Origin: Agrococcus sediminis
GTDB taxonomy: Bacteria; Actinomycetota; Actinomycetes; Actinomycetales; Microbacteriaceae
Length of the DNA: 50,348 bases
Assembly: GCF_007923295.1 (NCBI RefSeq)
Contig: NZ_VOIR01000001.1
Location: forward strand, 1 to 50,348
Reading direction: 5' to 3'
A program made the translations under genes and the position numbers. Below, one piece after another: positions 34,251-41,863 of the stretch; position 1 is the stretch's first letter, and every line of letters begins with the position of its first letter. Below the pieces are notes generated by a model, which had not been told where the DNA came from, made no database searches, and worked only from the letters and a program-made list of their open reading frames with translations.

Positions 34251-35321
34251 TCAGCGCGCGCCGGTCGCCGCCCCGCCGGCGGCCGACAGCCGCGGATCGA
34301 TCATCGTGATCCCCGCTGCGGTCGAGCGGTCGAAGCCGGGCAGGAGCGCCGCCGCCTCCTCGAGCCCGACCGTGCGCTCGACGAGCAGCTGCGGCTGCAG
34401 CGCGCCCGAGGCGATGAGCGCGAGCATGCCCGGGTAGTCGGCCGCGGCCATGCCGTGGCTGCCGAGCAGGTCGAGCTCCCACGCGATCACGCGCGACATG
34501 GGCACGCGCGGATGCCCGTCGACCGGCGGGAGCAGGCCGATCTGCACGTGCCGGCCGCGCCTGCGCAGGCTCAGCACCGCATCCGACGCCGTCTGCTCGC
34601 TGCCGACGGCGTCGACCGCCACGTGGCTGCCGCCGCCGGTGATCGCGGCCACCTCGGCCGGGATGTCACGGCCGTCGGCGAGGATCGCGTGCTCAGCGCC
34701 GAGCCGCATCGCCAGCTCGAGCGCCGCCGGGTTGCGATCGATCGCGATGGCCCGGGCGCCGAGCGCGCGGGCGATCATGACGGCGCTGAGGCCCACGCCG
34801 CCCGCGCCGACGACGGCGACCCACTCCCCTGCGGCGACGCGCGCGCGGCCCGCGAGGGCGCGGTAGGCGGTCGCGAAGCGGCAGCCGAGGCTCGCCGCGG
34901 TCGCGAAGCCGACGCCGTCGGGGATGGCGACGAGGTTGGCGTCGGCGGCGTGCAGCGCCACCTGCTCGGCGAACGAGCCCCAGTGCGTGAAGCCGGGCTG
35001 CTGCTGGTCGGGGCACACCTGCGCGTCGCCGCCCAGGCACCACTCGCACGTGCCGCAGCCGCACACGAAGGGCACCGTCACGCGGTCACCGACCTGCCAG
35101 CGGCGCACGCCCTCGCCGACCTGGCTCACGACGCCCGCGAGCTCGTGCCCCGGCACGTGCGGGAAGGCGATCTCGTCGTGGCCGGCCCACGCGTGCCAGT
35201 CGCTGCGGCAGAGCCCGGTCGCGAGCACCTGCACGACGACGCCGCCGGGCGGGGCGACCGGCGTCGGCACGTCGCGGACGACCGGGGTCGAGCGGATGTC
35301 GTCGAGGACCAGGGCGCGCAT
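34251..35321 (-). CDS. Zinc-dependent alcohol dehydrogenase (MDR family)
   Basis: 356 residues. Catalytic zinc ligands are in GLCRSDWHAW (Cys) and PHVPGHELAG (His-Glu). The structural zinc site is the four-Cys segment CGCGTCEWCLGGDAQVC. The Rossmann motif GAGGVGLSAV and acidic IAIDRN suggest NAD specificity. It oxidises an alcohol to an aldehyde or ketone. ATG 35321 (MRALVLDD) follows a GAGGAT box with six bases between; a farther ATG 23 codons upstream would add an unconserved tail. A complex inverted repeat lies upstream. Confidence 0.92.
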   Translation of the reverse strand: MRALVLDDIRSTPVVRDVPTPVAPPGGVVVQVLATGLCRSDWHAWAGHDEIAFPHVPGHELAGVVSQVGEGVRRWQVGDRVTVPFVCGCGTCEWCLGGDAQVCPDQQQPGFTHWGSFAEQVALHAADANLVAIPDGVGFATAASLGCRFATAYRALAGRARVAAGEWVAVVGAGGVGLSAVMIARALGARAIAIDRNPAALELAMRLGAEHAILADGRDIPAEVAAITGGGSHVAVDAVGSEQTASDAVLSLRRRGRHVQIGLLPPVDGHPRVPMSRVIAWELDLLGSHGMAAADYPGMLALIASGALQPQLLVERTVGLEEAAALLPGFDRSTAAGITMIDPRLSAAGGAATGAR

Positions 35322-35327
35322 GGCTCG

Positions 35328-35333
35328 ATCCTC
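35328..35333 (-). promoter_or_regulatory. -10 box GAGGAT for a leaderless start at 35321
   Basis: On the minus strand GAGGAT, then CGAGCC, then ATG of the dehydrogenase gene. It supports the start at 35321. Confidence 0.45.
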
Positions 35334-35367
35334 GCAGGTAGCGGGCGGGCCTTCGCGCGGCGCTGCG

Positions 35368-35451
35368 GTCACCAGCAGCGGATCCGTCACGGATCGCGGA
35401 CGATCTCTCCGCTGCTCGCGGCGGATCGCGGATGCATCCGCTTCTGGTGAC
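35368..35451. repeat. Nested inverted repeats upstream of the dehydrogenase gene
   Basis: GTCACCAGCAGCGGAT (35368-35383) and ATCCGCTTCTGGTGAC (35436-35451) pair at 15 of 16 positions. Inside lie the perfect hairpin GATCCGTCACGGATC (35381-35395) and the perfect 14-bp palindrome GCGGATGCATCCGC (35428-35441). The block sits between the SDR stop (35511) and the dehydrogenase start (35321), both on the minus strand. It could be a terminator, an attenuator or an operator array. Confidence 0.75.
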
Positions 35452-35510
35452 GCCGTCGGGCGCCGGTCGGTCGGCGTGGCCGGTCGGCGCGCTCCGCCGC
35501 CGGCGCCCGC

Positions 35511-36329
35511 TCAGACCATCGCGGCCGAGCGCTCCCACAGCTGCTCGGCGAGCACCGGGTCGACCGAGTCGGGGTTGACCTGCGTCGCGATGCGGCGGGC
35601 GTCGTAGTACTCGCCCGGCACGAACGTGGTGCCCGGCGTGCCCTGGGCGAGCCAGACGAGGTCGTCGGCGGCCCGCTCGGCAGAGATCGTGAAGAGCCGC
35701 CTGAGCGGCGTGTGGTAGATCCACCGCATGACGTGGTTCGTGTCGCTCGCGAAGCTCGTCGCGACGATGCCCGGGTGGAACGAGACGGCCGCGATGCCCT
35801 CGTCGCCGTAGCGGCGCTGCAGCTCGCGGGTGAAGAGGATGTTCGCGAGCTTGCCGTTGCCGTAGGCACGATCGGCGCGGTACCCGCGCGCGTTCTGCAG
35901 GTCGTCGATGTCGAAGCGCGCGAAGACGCGAGCGGCCTGGCTCGCCGTCTGGATCACGGTCGCGCGCCCCGCGGTCAGCGCCGGGAGCAGCAACGTGGTG
36001 AGGAGGAACGGCGCGAGGTGGTTGACCTGGAAGGTGCGCTCGTAGCCGTCGACGGTGAGCGAGCGCTCGCCCATGATGCCGCCGGCGTTGTTCGCGAGCA
36101 CGTGGATCTCGGGGAAGCGCTGCAGCAGCTCGTCGGCGAGGCGGCGCACCTGCGCGAGCTCGGCGAAGTCGGCGACGAAGTGCGGCGCGCCGAGCTCGGC
36201 GGCGACCGCGGCGGTGCGCTCCGGCGAGCGGCCGACGACCACCACCTGCTCTCCCAGCGCGTGGAGCTTCCGCGCCGCGGCGGCGCCGATGCCGTCGCTC
36301 GCACCGGTGATGACGATCGTGCGCGACAT
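35511..36329 (-). CDS. Short-chain dehydrogenase/reductase
   Basis: 272 residues of the SDR fold. Motifs are [15 protein letters not shown] (cofactor loop), [10 protein letters not shown] (about residues 78-87), catalytic Ser in [10 protein letters not shown], and the Tyr-Lys pair in [19 protein letters not shown], with HPGIVATSF after it. The layout resembles retinol dehydrogenase/WW-oxidoreductase-like SDRs; the substrate is unknown. ATG 36329 has GGAGAG seven bases upstream. It is followed on the same strand by the zinc dehydrogenase after 189 bases containing nested inverted repeats. Confidence 0.92.
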   Translation of the reverse strand: MSRTIVITGASDGIGAAAARKLHALGEQVVVVGRSPERTAAVAAELGAPHFVADFAELAQVRRLADELLQRFPEIHVLANNAGGIMGERSLTVDGYERTFQVNHLAPFLLTTLLLPALTAGRATVIQTASQAARVFARFDIDDLQNARGYRADRAYGNGKLANILFTRELQRRYGDEGIAAVSFHPGIVATSFASDTNHVMRWIYHTPLRRLFTISAERAADDLVWLAQGTPGTTFVPGEYYDARRIATQVNPDSVDPVLAEQLWERSAAMV

Positions 36330-36462
36330 CCGTGCCTCTCCTGCGGCGCTGCCTGCGCCGCCGGCACATCCTGTCACGGGTCCTCAGCCAGCAGGTGACG
36401 CGGATGCGCCGAGCGGCGATGATCGTGATGGGCAGACCCGCCCGCGCCCGACTGGAGGATCC

Positions 36463-37158
36463 ATGCACGAGCTGCGCACCTACCGCGACCTCTCGACGCC
36501 CCACGTGGCGGATGCCTGCATGCGGCTCGGCGTGGAGGTGCGCTGCGGCCCGAGCGGGCTGCGACCGGCGCTGCCCGGCACGCGCGCCGTCGGCCGGGCG
36601 CTGCCCGCGCAGCACGTGGGCAGCGTCGACGTCTTCCTCGAGGCGCTCGACGCGGCCGGCGAGGGCGACGTGCTCGTCGTCGACGACGGCGGGCGCCTCG
36701 ACCGCGCCTGCTTCGGCGACCTCGTCGCGCTCGAGGCGCGCATGGCGGGCCTCGGCGGCATCGTGATCTGGGGGCTGCACCGCGACACCCCGGAGCTGCG
36801 CGAGATCGGCCTGCCCGTGTGGAGCCTCGGCACCTCGCCGAGCGGTCCGGCGGATGTCGCGACGCAGCCCGCCGACGCGCTCGCCGTCGCGCGATGCGGC
36901 GAGCACCGCGTGACGCGCGACGACCTCGTGCTCGCCGATGACGACGGCGTCATCCTCGTGCCGCTCGCCGACGCCGAGCGCGTGGCGGAAGCGGCGGCCG
37001 CGATCCGCGACACCGAGCGGCGGCAGGCTGCGGCGATGGCGGCCGGCACGAGCCTGCGCGAGCAGGTGCGGTTCGGCGACTATCTCGACGCCCGCCGCGA
37101 GCGCGGCATCGGCTTCCGCGAGCACCTGCGCGAGGTGGGCGGCGCGATCGAGGAGTGA
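36463..37158 (+). CDS. RraA-family protein (HMG aldolase/oxaloacetate decarboxylase-like)
   Basis: 231 residues. [54 protein letters not shown] corresponds to the RraA core, with the GLHRD segment in place of the usual DGxx[24 protein letters not shown] is the second hallmark. Family members are class II aldolases/decarboxylases of 4-hydroxy-4-methyl-2-oxoglutarate or RNase E inhibitors; the actinobacterial ones are unassigned. ATG 36463 has GGAGG upstream. The stop overlaps a GTG of the next gene. Confidence 0.88.
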   Translation: MHELRTYRDLSTPHVADACMRLGVEVRCGPSGLRPALPGTRAVGRALPAQHVGSVDVFLEALDAAGEGDVLVVDDGGRLDRACFGDLVALEARMAGLGGIVIWGLHRDTPELREIGLPVWSLGTSPSGPADVATQPADALAVARCGEHRVTRDDLVLADDDGVILVPLADAERVAEAAAAIRDTERRQAAAMAAGTSLREQVRFGDYLDARRERGIGFREHLREVGGAIEE

Positions 37159-37943
37159 GGCGCGCGGCGCGGCACGGCGAGCCAGCGCACGACTGCCATG
37201 CTGTCCCCACGGCGCAGCCCAACGACCTCCTGGCCGTCCTCGTCGACGCCGACAACGTCCCCGCTTCAAAGATGGGCGCTGTGCTGGCCGAGGTGGCGCG
37301 CTTCGGCACCGCGTCCGTCAAGCGTGCGTACGGCGATTGGACCACGACGCAGCTCAGCGGCTGGAAGCAGGCGGCGAACGACCACATCGTGCAGCCGATG
37401 CAGCAGTTCGCCTACACGACCGGCAAGAACGCGACAGACAGCGCGCTGATCATCGACGCGATGGATCTGCTCTATACGGGCCGCTTCCACGGGTTCTGCA
37501 TCGTCTCCTCCGATTCAGACTTCACGCGGCTCGCCGCTCGCATCCGCGAGGCGGGCGTGACGGTCTATGGATTCGGCGAGCGCAAGACCCCCGAGGCCTT
37601 CCGCAACGCCTGCGATCAGTTCACGTACCTCGACGTGCTGGAGGCACCCGCGGCCGAGGACCCGGCACCGGCGCCGAAGGCAGTACCTGCTCCGCAGCTG
37701 CGCGGTGACGGCAAGCTGTTCAACGGCTTGAGGTCCTCCGTATCCACCGCGTCCGGCGAGGACGGCTGGGCCGATCTCTCCGCCGTCGGCCAGCTGATGC
37801 GCAAGCAGCAGCCCGACTTCGACTCGCGCAACTGGGGCTACGCCAAGCTCTCCGAGCTGCTGCGAGCGACAGAGCGCTTCGAGGTCACGCCTCGCCCCAC
37901 TGGCGGCATGCGGGTGCGCGTCAAGGTGAAGAAGATGGCGTGA
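37155..37943 (+). CDS. NYN-domain ribonuclease candidate with C-terminal OST-HTH/LOTUS domain
   Basis: 262 residues from a GTG that overlaps the upstream stop. The NYN (PIN-like) domain covers about residues 25-160: [14 protein letters not shown] with Asp31 and Asp33, [16 protein letters not shown], and [28 protein letters not shown]. These acidic residues are those that hold catalytic metal in NYN nucleases. [28 protein letters not shown] and [19 protein letters not shown] form an OST-HTH (LOTUS) RNA-binding module. The true start may lie later (near [13 protein letters not shown]), but no ATG, GTG or TTG is there. Codon use is slightly less GC-biased than its neighbours. Confidence 0.85.
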   Translation: MRRAARHGEPAHDCHAVPTAQPNDLLAVLVDADNVPASKMGAVLAEVARFGTASVKRAYGDWTTTQLSGWKQAANDHIVQPMQQFAYTTGKNATDSALIIDAMDLLYTGRFHGFCIVSSDSDFTRLAARIREAGVTVYGFGERKTPEAFRNACDQFTYLDVLEAPAAEDPAPAPKAVPAPQLRGDGKLFNGLRSSVSTASGEDGWADLSAVGQLMRKQQPDFDSRNWGYAKLSELLRATERFEVTPRPTGGMRVRVKVKKMA

Positions 37944-37947
37944 CCGA

Positions 37948-38598
37948 GTGACCGACACTGTGACCGACGTCGTGCTCGACCTCGACGGCGTGCTCTCCAC
38001 GCGCGACACGTTCGCCACCCTGCTCGTCGCGGCCGCGCGGCGATCGCCGTTCGTGGGCGTGCGCAGCGCGCCCGTCCTCGTGCGCTGGGTGCGCGCCGGC
38101 CACGACGTGCCGCGCCACGCCGCCGCCTCCCGCGAGGTCGCCCGAAGCCTGCTCCGCGGCGTCACTGAGCCGATGTACGACGCGCTCGCCCACGACGTCG
38201 GCACGCGGCTCGGTCGCGTCGCCGCACGCGCCTCGATGGTCGAGGTGGCGGCTGAAGGGCGCCGCGCCGGCGCGCACATCGTCGTCGCCACCGGCTCCGA
38301 GCACCGCCTCGCAGCCGCGTTCCTCGCAGCCGCCGGCGTCGAGCACGACCTGCTCCTCGCATCCACCCTCCGCTTCACCGAGACCGGCCCGGTCTTCGAC
38401 CGGCACATCCGCGGCGAGGGCAAGCTCGCGGCGCTGCGGGAGGCCGGGATCGACGTCGAGCGGCGACGCTTCTGGACCGACTCGTTCGACGACTTCCCCA
38501 CCGCGCGGGCCGCCGCATCCGTCGTGCTCGTCGCGCCCTCGCGGTACTCCGCGGCGAGCTACCTCGCGTCCGGCTTGACGGTCGAGCGGCTCGTCTGA
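37948..38598 (+). CDS. HAD-superfamily hydrolase
   Basis: 216 residues. Motif I is VVLDLDGVLS (nucleophile Asp11, acid Asp13), motif II is ATGSEHRLAA, motif III Lys is in GEGKLAALREAGI, and motif IV is TDSFDDFP. The helical cap is inserted after motif I, which fits a phosphoserine phosphatase-like subfamily (IB). The product is a phosphatase of unknown substrate. Starts with GTG four bases after the NYN gene, so the two are probably co-transcribed. Confidence 0.85.
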   Translation: MTDTVTDVVLDLDGVLSTRDTFATLLVAAARRSPFVGVRSAPVLVRWVRAGHDVPRHAAASREVARSLLRGVTEPMYDALAHDVGTRLGRVAARASMVEVAAEGRRAGAHIVVATGSEHRLAAAFLAAAGVEHDLLLASTLRFTETGPVFDRHIRGEGKLAALREAGIDVERRRFWTDSFDDFPTARAAASVVLVAPSRYSAASYLASGLTVERLV

Positions 38599-38638
38599 AG
38601 CGGGCATCCTGGAGAGCCCGACGAAGCGAGGACCCACG

Positions 38639-39526
38639 ATGTTCACCGGCCTGAGCGCCTTCCCCCTCACACCGCTGCGCGACGACCGCCTCGACCTCGA
38701 CGCGTTCGGCCGCATCGTGGCGATGCTGGCCGAGAGCGGCGTCGACTCCGTCACCGCGCTCGGCTCGACAGGCTCCTACGCCTACCTCGACCGCGACGAG
38801 CGGCAGCGCGTCGTCGGCGCGGCGGTCGAGGCCGCCGGCGGCACCCCGGTCATCGCCGGCATCGGGGCGCTCCGCACCTCGCACGCGATCGCCTTCGCCC
38901 GCGACGCGGTCGACGCGGGAGCGCGTGCCGTGCTGCTCGCGCCCCTCACCTACCAGGCGCTCACGGATGACGACGCGTACGGCTTCTACGCCGATGTGCT
39001 CGAGCACCTGCCCGTGCCGCTCGTCGTGTACGACAACCCCGGCACCACGCACTTCACCTTCACCGACGCGCTCTACGGCCGCATCGCCGCGCTGCCCGGG
39101 GTCGCGTCGATCAAGATCCCCGGGCTGCCGGCGGGCGTGACGGCCGAGCAGCGCGTGGCGCAGCTCCGCGACGTCGTGCCCGAGCATGTGACGATCGGCA
39201 TCTCCGGCGACGCCTTCGCCGCGCGCGCCCTGAACGGCGGCTGCGACGCCTGGTACTCCGTCATCGCCGGCACGCTCCCCGCCCCCGCGCTGCGCATCAC
39301 CCGCGCCGCGCAGGCGGGCGAGCGCGACGAGGCGGAGGCCGAGTCGGCGCGCCTGCAGCCGATCTGGGACCTCTTCGCCGCGCACGGCAGCAATCGCGTG
39401 GTGGCCGCGATCGCCGAGGAGCTGGGCCTCGCGCACCCGGGCAGCCTGCCGCTCCCCCTCCGCGGCCTCGGCGAGGAGGGGCGGATGCGCGTGCGCGAGG
39501 CGCTCGCGGAGCTCGACCTGCGCTGA
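38639..39526 (+). CDS. DapA-like (dihydrodipicolinate synthase family) aldolase
   Basis: A 295-residue class I aldolase-type TIM barrel. ALGSTGSYAYLDRDERQRVV carries the substrate-carboxylate motif, VPLVVYDNPGTTH the catalytic Tyr, and ASIKIPGLPAG the Schiff-base Lys159. The motif GSTGSYAYL differs from the GTTGE of true DapA, and no lysine genes are nearby, so it is probably a catabolic pyruvate aldolase/lyase rather than the biosynthetic enzyme. ATG 38639 follows GCGAGG weakly; the gene is preceded by a CATCCT box. Confidence 0.88.
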   Translation: MFTGLSAFPLTPLRDDRLDLDAFGRIVAMLAESGVDSVTALGSTGSYAYLDRDERQRVVGAAVEAAGGTPVIAGIGALRTSHAIAFARDAVDAGARAVLLAPLTYQALTDDDAYGFYADVLEHLPVPLVVYDNPGTTHFTFTDALYGRIAALPGVASIKIPGLPAGVTAEQRVAQLRDVVPEHVTIGISGDAFAARALNGGCDAWYSVIAGTLPAPALRITRAAQAGERDEAEAESARLQPIWDLFAAHGSNRVVAAIAEELGLAHPGSLPLPLRGLGEEGRMRVREALAELDLR

Positions 39527-39563
39527 CACCCCGTCGGCCCGGGCCATGCGCCATCCGATATGC

Positions 39564-39575
39564 TTAGTGCCCTAA
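39564..39575. promoter_or_regulatory. TTAG-CTAA dyad, candidate MarR-type operator
   Basis: TTAGTGCCCTAA is symmetric at 10 of 12 bases and follows a TATGCT -10 candidate in an A/T-richer patch. It lies 39 bases before the small membrane protein gene, which converges with a MarR/OhrR-type regulator gene. Assignment to that regulator is inference. Confidence 0.4.
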
Positions 39576-39614
39576 CCATCCGAGCGGATGATCATCGAGG
39601 AGCCGGGCCCGACC

Positions 39615-39788
39615 ATGCAGCAGACCGACGTCGCCACACCGCCCGCGCAGCCCCGCCCGCGCGACCCGCAGAGCTTCACGCGCGGCGACGCGCTCGCGTG
39701 GAAGGTGGTCGCGTTCACCGCGGGCGGGCTCACGCTCGCCGGTATCGCAGGGGGCATCGTCGCGCTCCTCGCGCTCCTCAACGCCTGA
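39615..39788 (+). CDS. Small single-pass membrane protein
   Basis: 57 residues from ATG 39615 (MQQTDVATPPAQ); an ATG nine codons upstream (39588) is possible. A Pro-rich cytoplasmic stretch is followed by FTRGDALAWKVVAFTAG and one hydrophobic helix, GLTLAGIAGGIVALLALLNA. No homologue is recognised. It lies next to, and converges on, an OhrR-like regulator gene, and has a dyad in its promoter region, so redox- or stress-controlled expression is possible. Confidence 0.65.
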   Translation: MQQTDVATPPAQPRPRDPQSFTRGDALAWKVVAFTAGGLTLAGIAGGIVALLALLNA

Positions 39789-39802
39789 CGCAGGCCCGTC
39801 GG

Positions 39803-40270
39803 CTACCCGGCCGACTGCGCATCCACCGCCGCGATCAGCCGCGTCATCAGCTGGTGCAGCTGGGCGAGCTCGTCGCGATCGAGCCCGAGCCGCTCCGCCA
39901 TCATCGTGGGCACCGCGAGCGCCTGCTCGCGCAGCGCCACGCCCCGCTCGGTCAGCGTGATGTCGAGCGTGCGCACGTCGTCGGCGCGTCGCGACCGCTC
40001 CACGAGCCCCGCGGCCTCGAGCCGCTTCACGAGCGGCGACAGCGTCGCGGGCTCCAGCCGCAGCTGCTCGCTCAGCTGCCGCAGCGACAGCGGCCGGGAA
40101 CCCCAGAGCGCCAGCATCACGAGGTACTGCGGATGCGACAGGCCCAGCGGCTCGAGCACCGGGCGGTAGGCGCCGACGACGCTCCGCGACGCGACCGACA
40201 GCGCGAAGCACACCTGCCGCTCGAGGGCGAGGTCGTCCTGCGCATGCACCTGCATGTCGTCGACGGCCAT
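39803..40270 (-). CDS. MarR-family regulator, OhrR-like
   Basis: 155 residues with a winged helix: LSLRQLSEQLRLEPATLSPLVKRLEAAGLVERSRRADDVRTLDITLT. The N-terminal LERQVCFALSVASRSV places Cys21 where OhrR has its peroxide-sensing Cys, and both partner Tyr positions are kept (VGAYRPVLEPLG and HPQYLVMLALWG). It probably represses targets until an organic hydroperoxide oxidises Cys21. No ohr peroxidase gene is in the window. The ATG follows TAGGAT with six bases between, so the mRNA is probably leaderless. Confidence 0.88.
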   Translation of the reverse strand: MAVDDMQVHAQDDLALERQVCFALSVASRSVVGAYRPVLEPLGLSHPQYLVMLALWGSRPLSLRQLSEQLRLEPATLSPLVKRLEAAGLVERSRRADDVRTLDITLTERGVALREQALAVPTMMAERLGLDRDELAQLHQLMTRLIAAVDAQSAG

Positions 40271-40276
40271 CCTGCA

Positions 40277-40282
40277 ATCCTA
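40277..40282 (-). promoter_or_regulatory. -10 box TAGGAT for a leaderless start at 40270
   Basis: On the minus strand TAGGAT, six bases, then ATG of the OhrR-like gene. Confidence 0.6.
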
Positions 40283-40382
40283 GGCGCCCCGACCCATCCG
40301 GGCCTCGGCCCGTGGTGTCCTCGCCGAGCCACCGCATCCGTCGTCAGAGCAGCACGACCCGGTGCGACGGAGGGAATGCGAC

Positions 40383-40736
40383 ATGGCGAAGTACCTGGTG
40401 CTCACCTACGGCGACGAGCCGGCGTGGGCGTCGATGCCCCCGGAGGAGGAGCGGCGGCTGATGGCCGGCCACCGTGCGTTCGCGGAGGCGGCCGGCGGGG
40501 CGATCCTCGACACGGGCGAGCTGGAGCCGCCGAGCGCGGTCGTCACCCTGCGCGGGCCCGCGGGCGGTGAGCCCTCCGCGACCGCCGGACCGCTCGCCGA
40601 CAACGGCGCGACGCTCGGCGGCTACTACCTCCTGGAGGCCGCCGGGCTCGACGAGGCCAAGGCGCTCGCGAGCCTGCTGCACGAGTCGCGCGCGGGGCAC
40701 GGCGGCGTCGAGATCCGGCCGGTCGCCGGGGGCTGA
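40383..40736 (+). CDS. YCII/DGPF-domain protein
   Basis: 117 residues of the YCII-related family: KYLVLTYGDEPAWASMPPEEERRLMAGHRAFAEA, then GGAILDTGELEPPSAVVTLRG, ATAGPLADNGATLGGYYLLEA and DEAKALASLLHE. The conserved His in GHRAF and the Asp in the DGPF-like PLADNG are present or near. Homologues are small dimeric proteins sometimes linked to ECF sigma factors; the function is unknown. ATG 40383 has GGAGG upstream. It diverges from the OhrR-like gene and converges with the sugar ATPase. Confidence 0.85.
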   Translation: MAKYLVLTYGDEPAWASMPPEEERRLMAGHRAFAEAAGGAILDTGELEPPSAVVTLRGPAGGEPSATAGPLADNGATLGGYYLLEAAGLDEAKALASLLHESRAGHGGVEIRPVAGG

Positions 40737-40758
40737 GCCGCGGCCGAGGCGAGCGACG

Positions 40759-41835
40759 TCAGCGGATGCGGTGCCCGGTCGACGGCTCGAACGCGAGCAC
40801 GCTCGACGGGCGCACCGCGAAGGCGAGCTCGCTCCCGATCGCCGGGTGCGCGCCCTTCGGCAGCCGCGCGGTCCAGCGCGCGCCGTGGCCGGAGCCGTAG
40901 ACGAACGTGTCGGAGCCGAGCTCCTCGACGAGCTCGACCGCGATGCGCACGAGCGAGGCGTCGTCGCCAGGCTCGGCGACGATCTCGAGGTCCTCGGGGC
41001 GGATGCCGTAGGTCAGCGGGGTGCCCGAGTGCGGCGCGGACGGGTGGAACGGCAGCCGCAGCCCGCCCACCTGCGCGCCCTGCGCATCCGACCACGTCCC
41101 CTCGACGAGGTTCATCTGCGGCGAACCGATGAAGCCGGCGACGAAGAGCGTCTCGGGCTCGTCGTAGAGCTCGCGGGGCGTGCCGACCTGCTCGATGCGG
41201 CCCTGGTTCATGACGACCACGCGGTCGCCCATCGTCATCGCCTCGGTCTGGTCGTGGGTGACGTAGACGGTGGTGACGTCGAGCTTGCGCTGCAGCGCGG
41301 CGATCTGGCCGCGGGTCTGCACGCGCAGCTTGGCGTCGAGGTTCGAGAGCGGCTCGTCCATGAGGAAGACCGCCGGGCGGCGCACGATCGCGCGCCCCAT
41401 GGCGACGCGCTGGCGCTGGCCGCCGGAGAGCTCGCGCGGCTTGCGGTCGAGCAGCTCTTCGAGCTCGAGCAGCCTGGCCGCCTCGTCGATGAGCCGCTTG
41501 CGCTCGGCGGCGGGCACCTTGGTGTTCTTCAGCGAGAACTCCATGTTGCCCGCCACCGTCATGTGCGGGTAGAGCGCGTAGCTCTGGAACACCATGGCAA
41601 CGTCGCGCTGCGCGCCGTCGATGCCCGTCACGTCGCGGTCGCCGAAGGCGATGGTGCCCGAGTCGGGGAACTCGAGGCCCGCGAGCGTGCGGAGCGTCGT
41701 CGACTTGCCGCACCCCGAGGGGCCGACGAGCACGAGCAGCTCGCCGTGCTGGATCTCGAGGTCGATCGAGTCGATCGACGGCCGAGCAGCGCCGGGGTAG
41801 GTGAGCGTGACGTCGCGCAGCGAGACGTTGACCAT
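40759..41835 (-). CDS. ugpC: Carbohydrate/glycerol-3-phosphate ABC transporter ATPase (UgpC/MsmK type)
   Basis: A 358-residue CUT1-class ATPase. Walker A is GPSGCGKST (residues 38-46), the Q-loop VAMVFQSYALYPHMTV, the signature LSGGQRQRVAMGRAIV and Walker B FLMDEPLSNLDAKLR, followed by a C-terminal OB-like regulatory domain (GIRPEDLEIV). It energises the two permeases encoded upstream and may also serve other CUT1 transporters. Last gene of a four-gene operon, 28 bases after the SBP gene. Confidence 0.93.
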   Translation of the reverse strand: MVNVSLRDVTLTYPGAARPSIDSIDLEIQHGELLVLVGPSGCGKSTTLRTLAGLEFPDSGTIAFGDRDVTGIDGAQRDVAMVFQSYALYPHMTVAGNMEFSLKNTKVPAAERKRLIDEAARLLELEELLDRKPRELSGGQRQRVAMGRAIVRRPAVFLMDEPLSNLDAKLRVQTRGQIAALQRKLDVTTVYVTHDQTEAMTMGDRVVVMNQGRIEQVGTPRELYDEPETLFVAGFIGSPQMNLVEGTWSDAQGAQVGGLRLPFHPSAPHSGTPLTYGIRPEDLEIVAEPGDDASLVRIAVELVEELGSDTFVYGSGHGARWTARLPKGAHPAIGSELAFAVRPSSVLAFEPSTGHRIR

Positions 41836-41863
41836 GGTGATCCGTTTCCTTCGGGTGCGGTCG

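Noticed and set aside
38639-39526. Biosynthetic dihydrodipicolinate synthase
   Set aside because: The substrate-binding motif differs from GTTGE and no lysine or diaminopimelate genes are near; called a DapA-like aldolase only.
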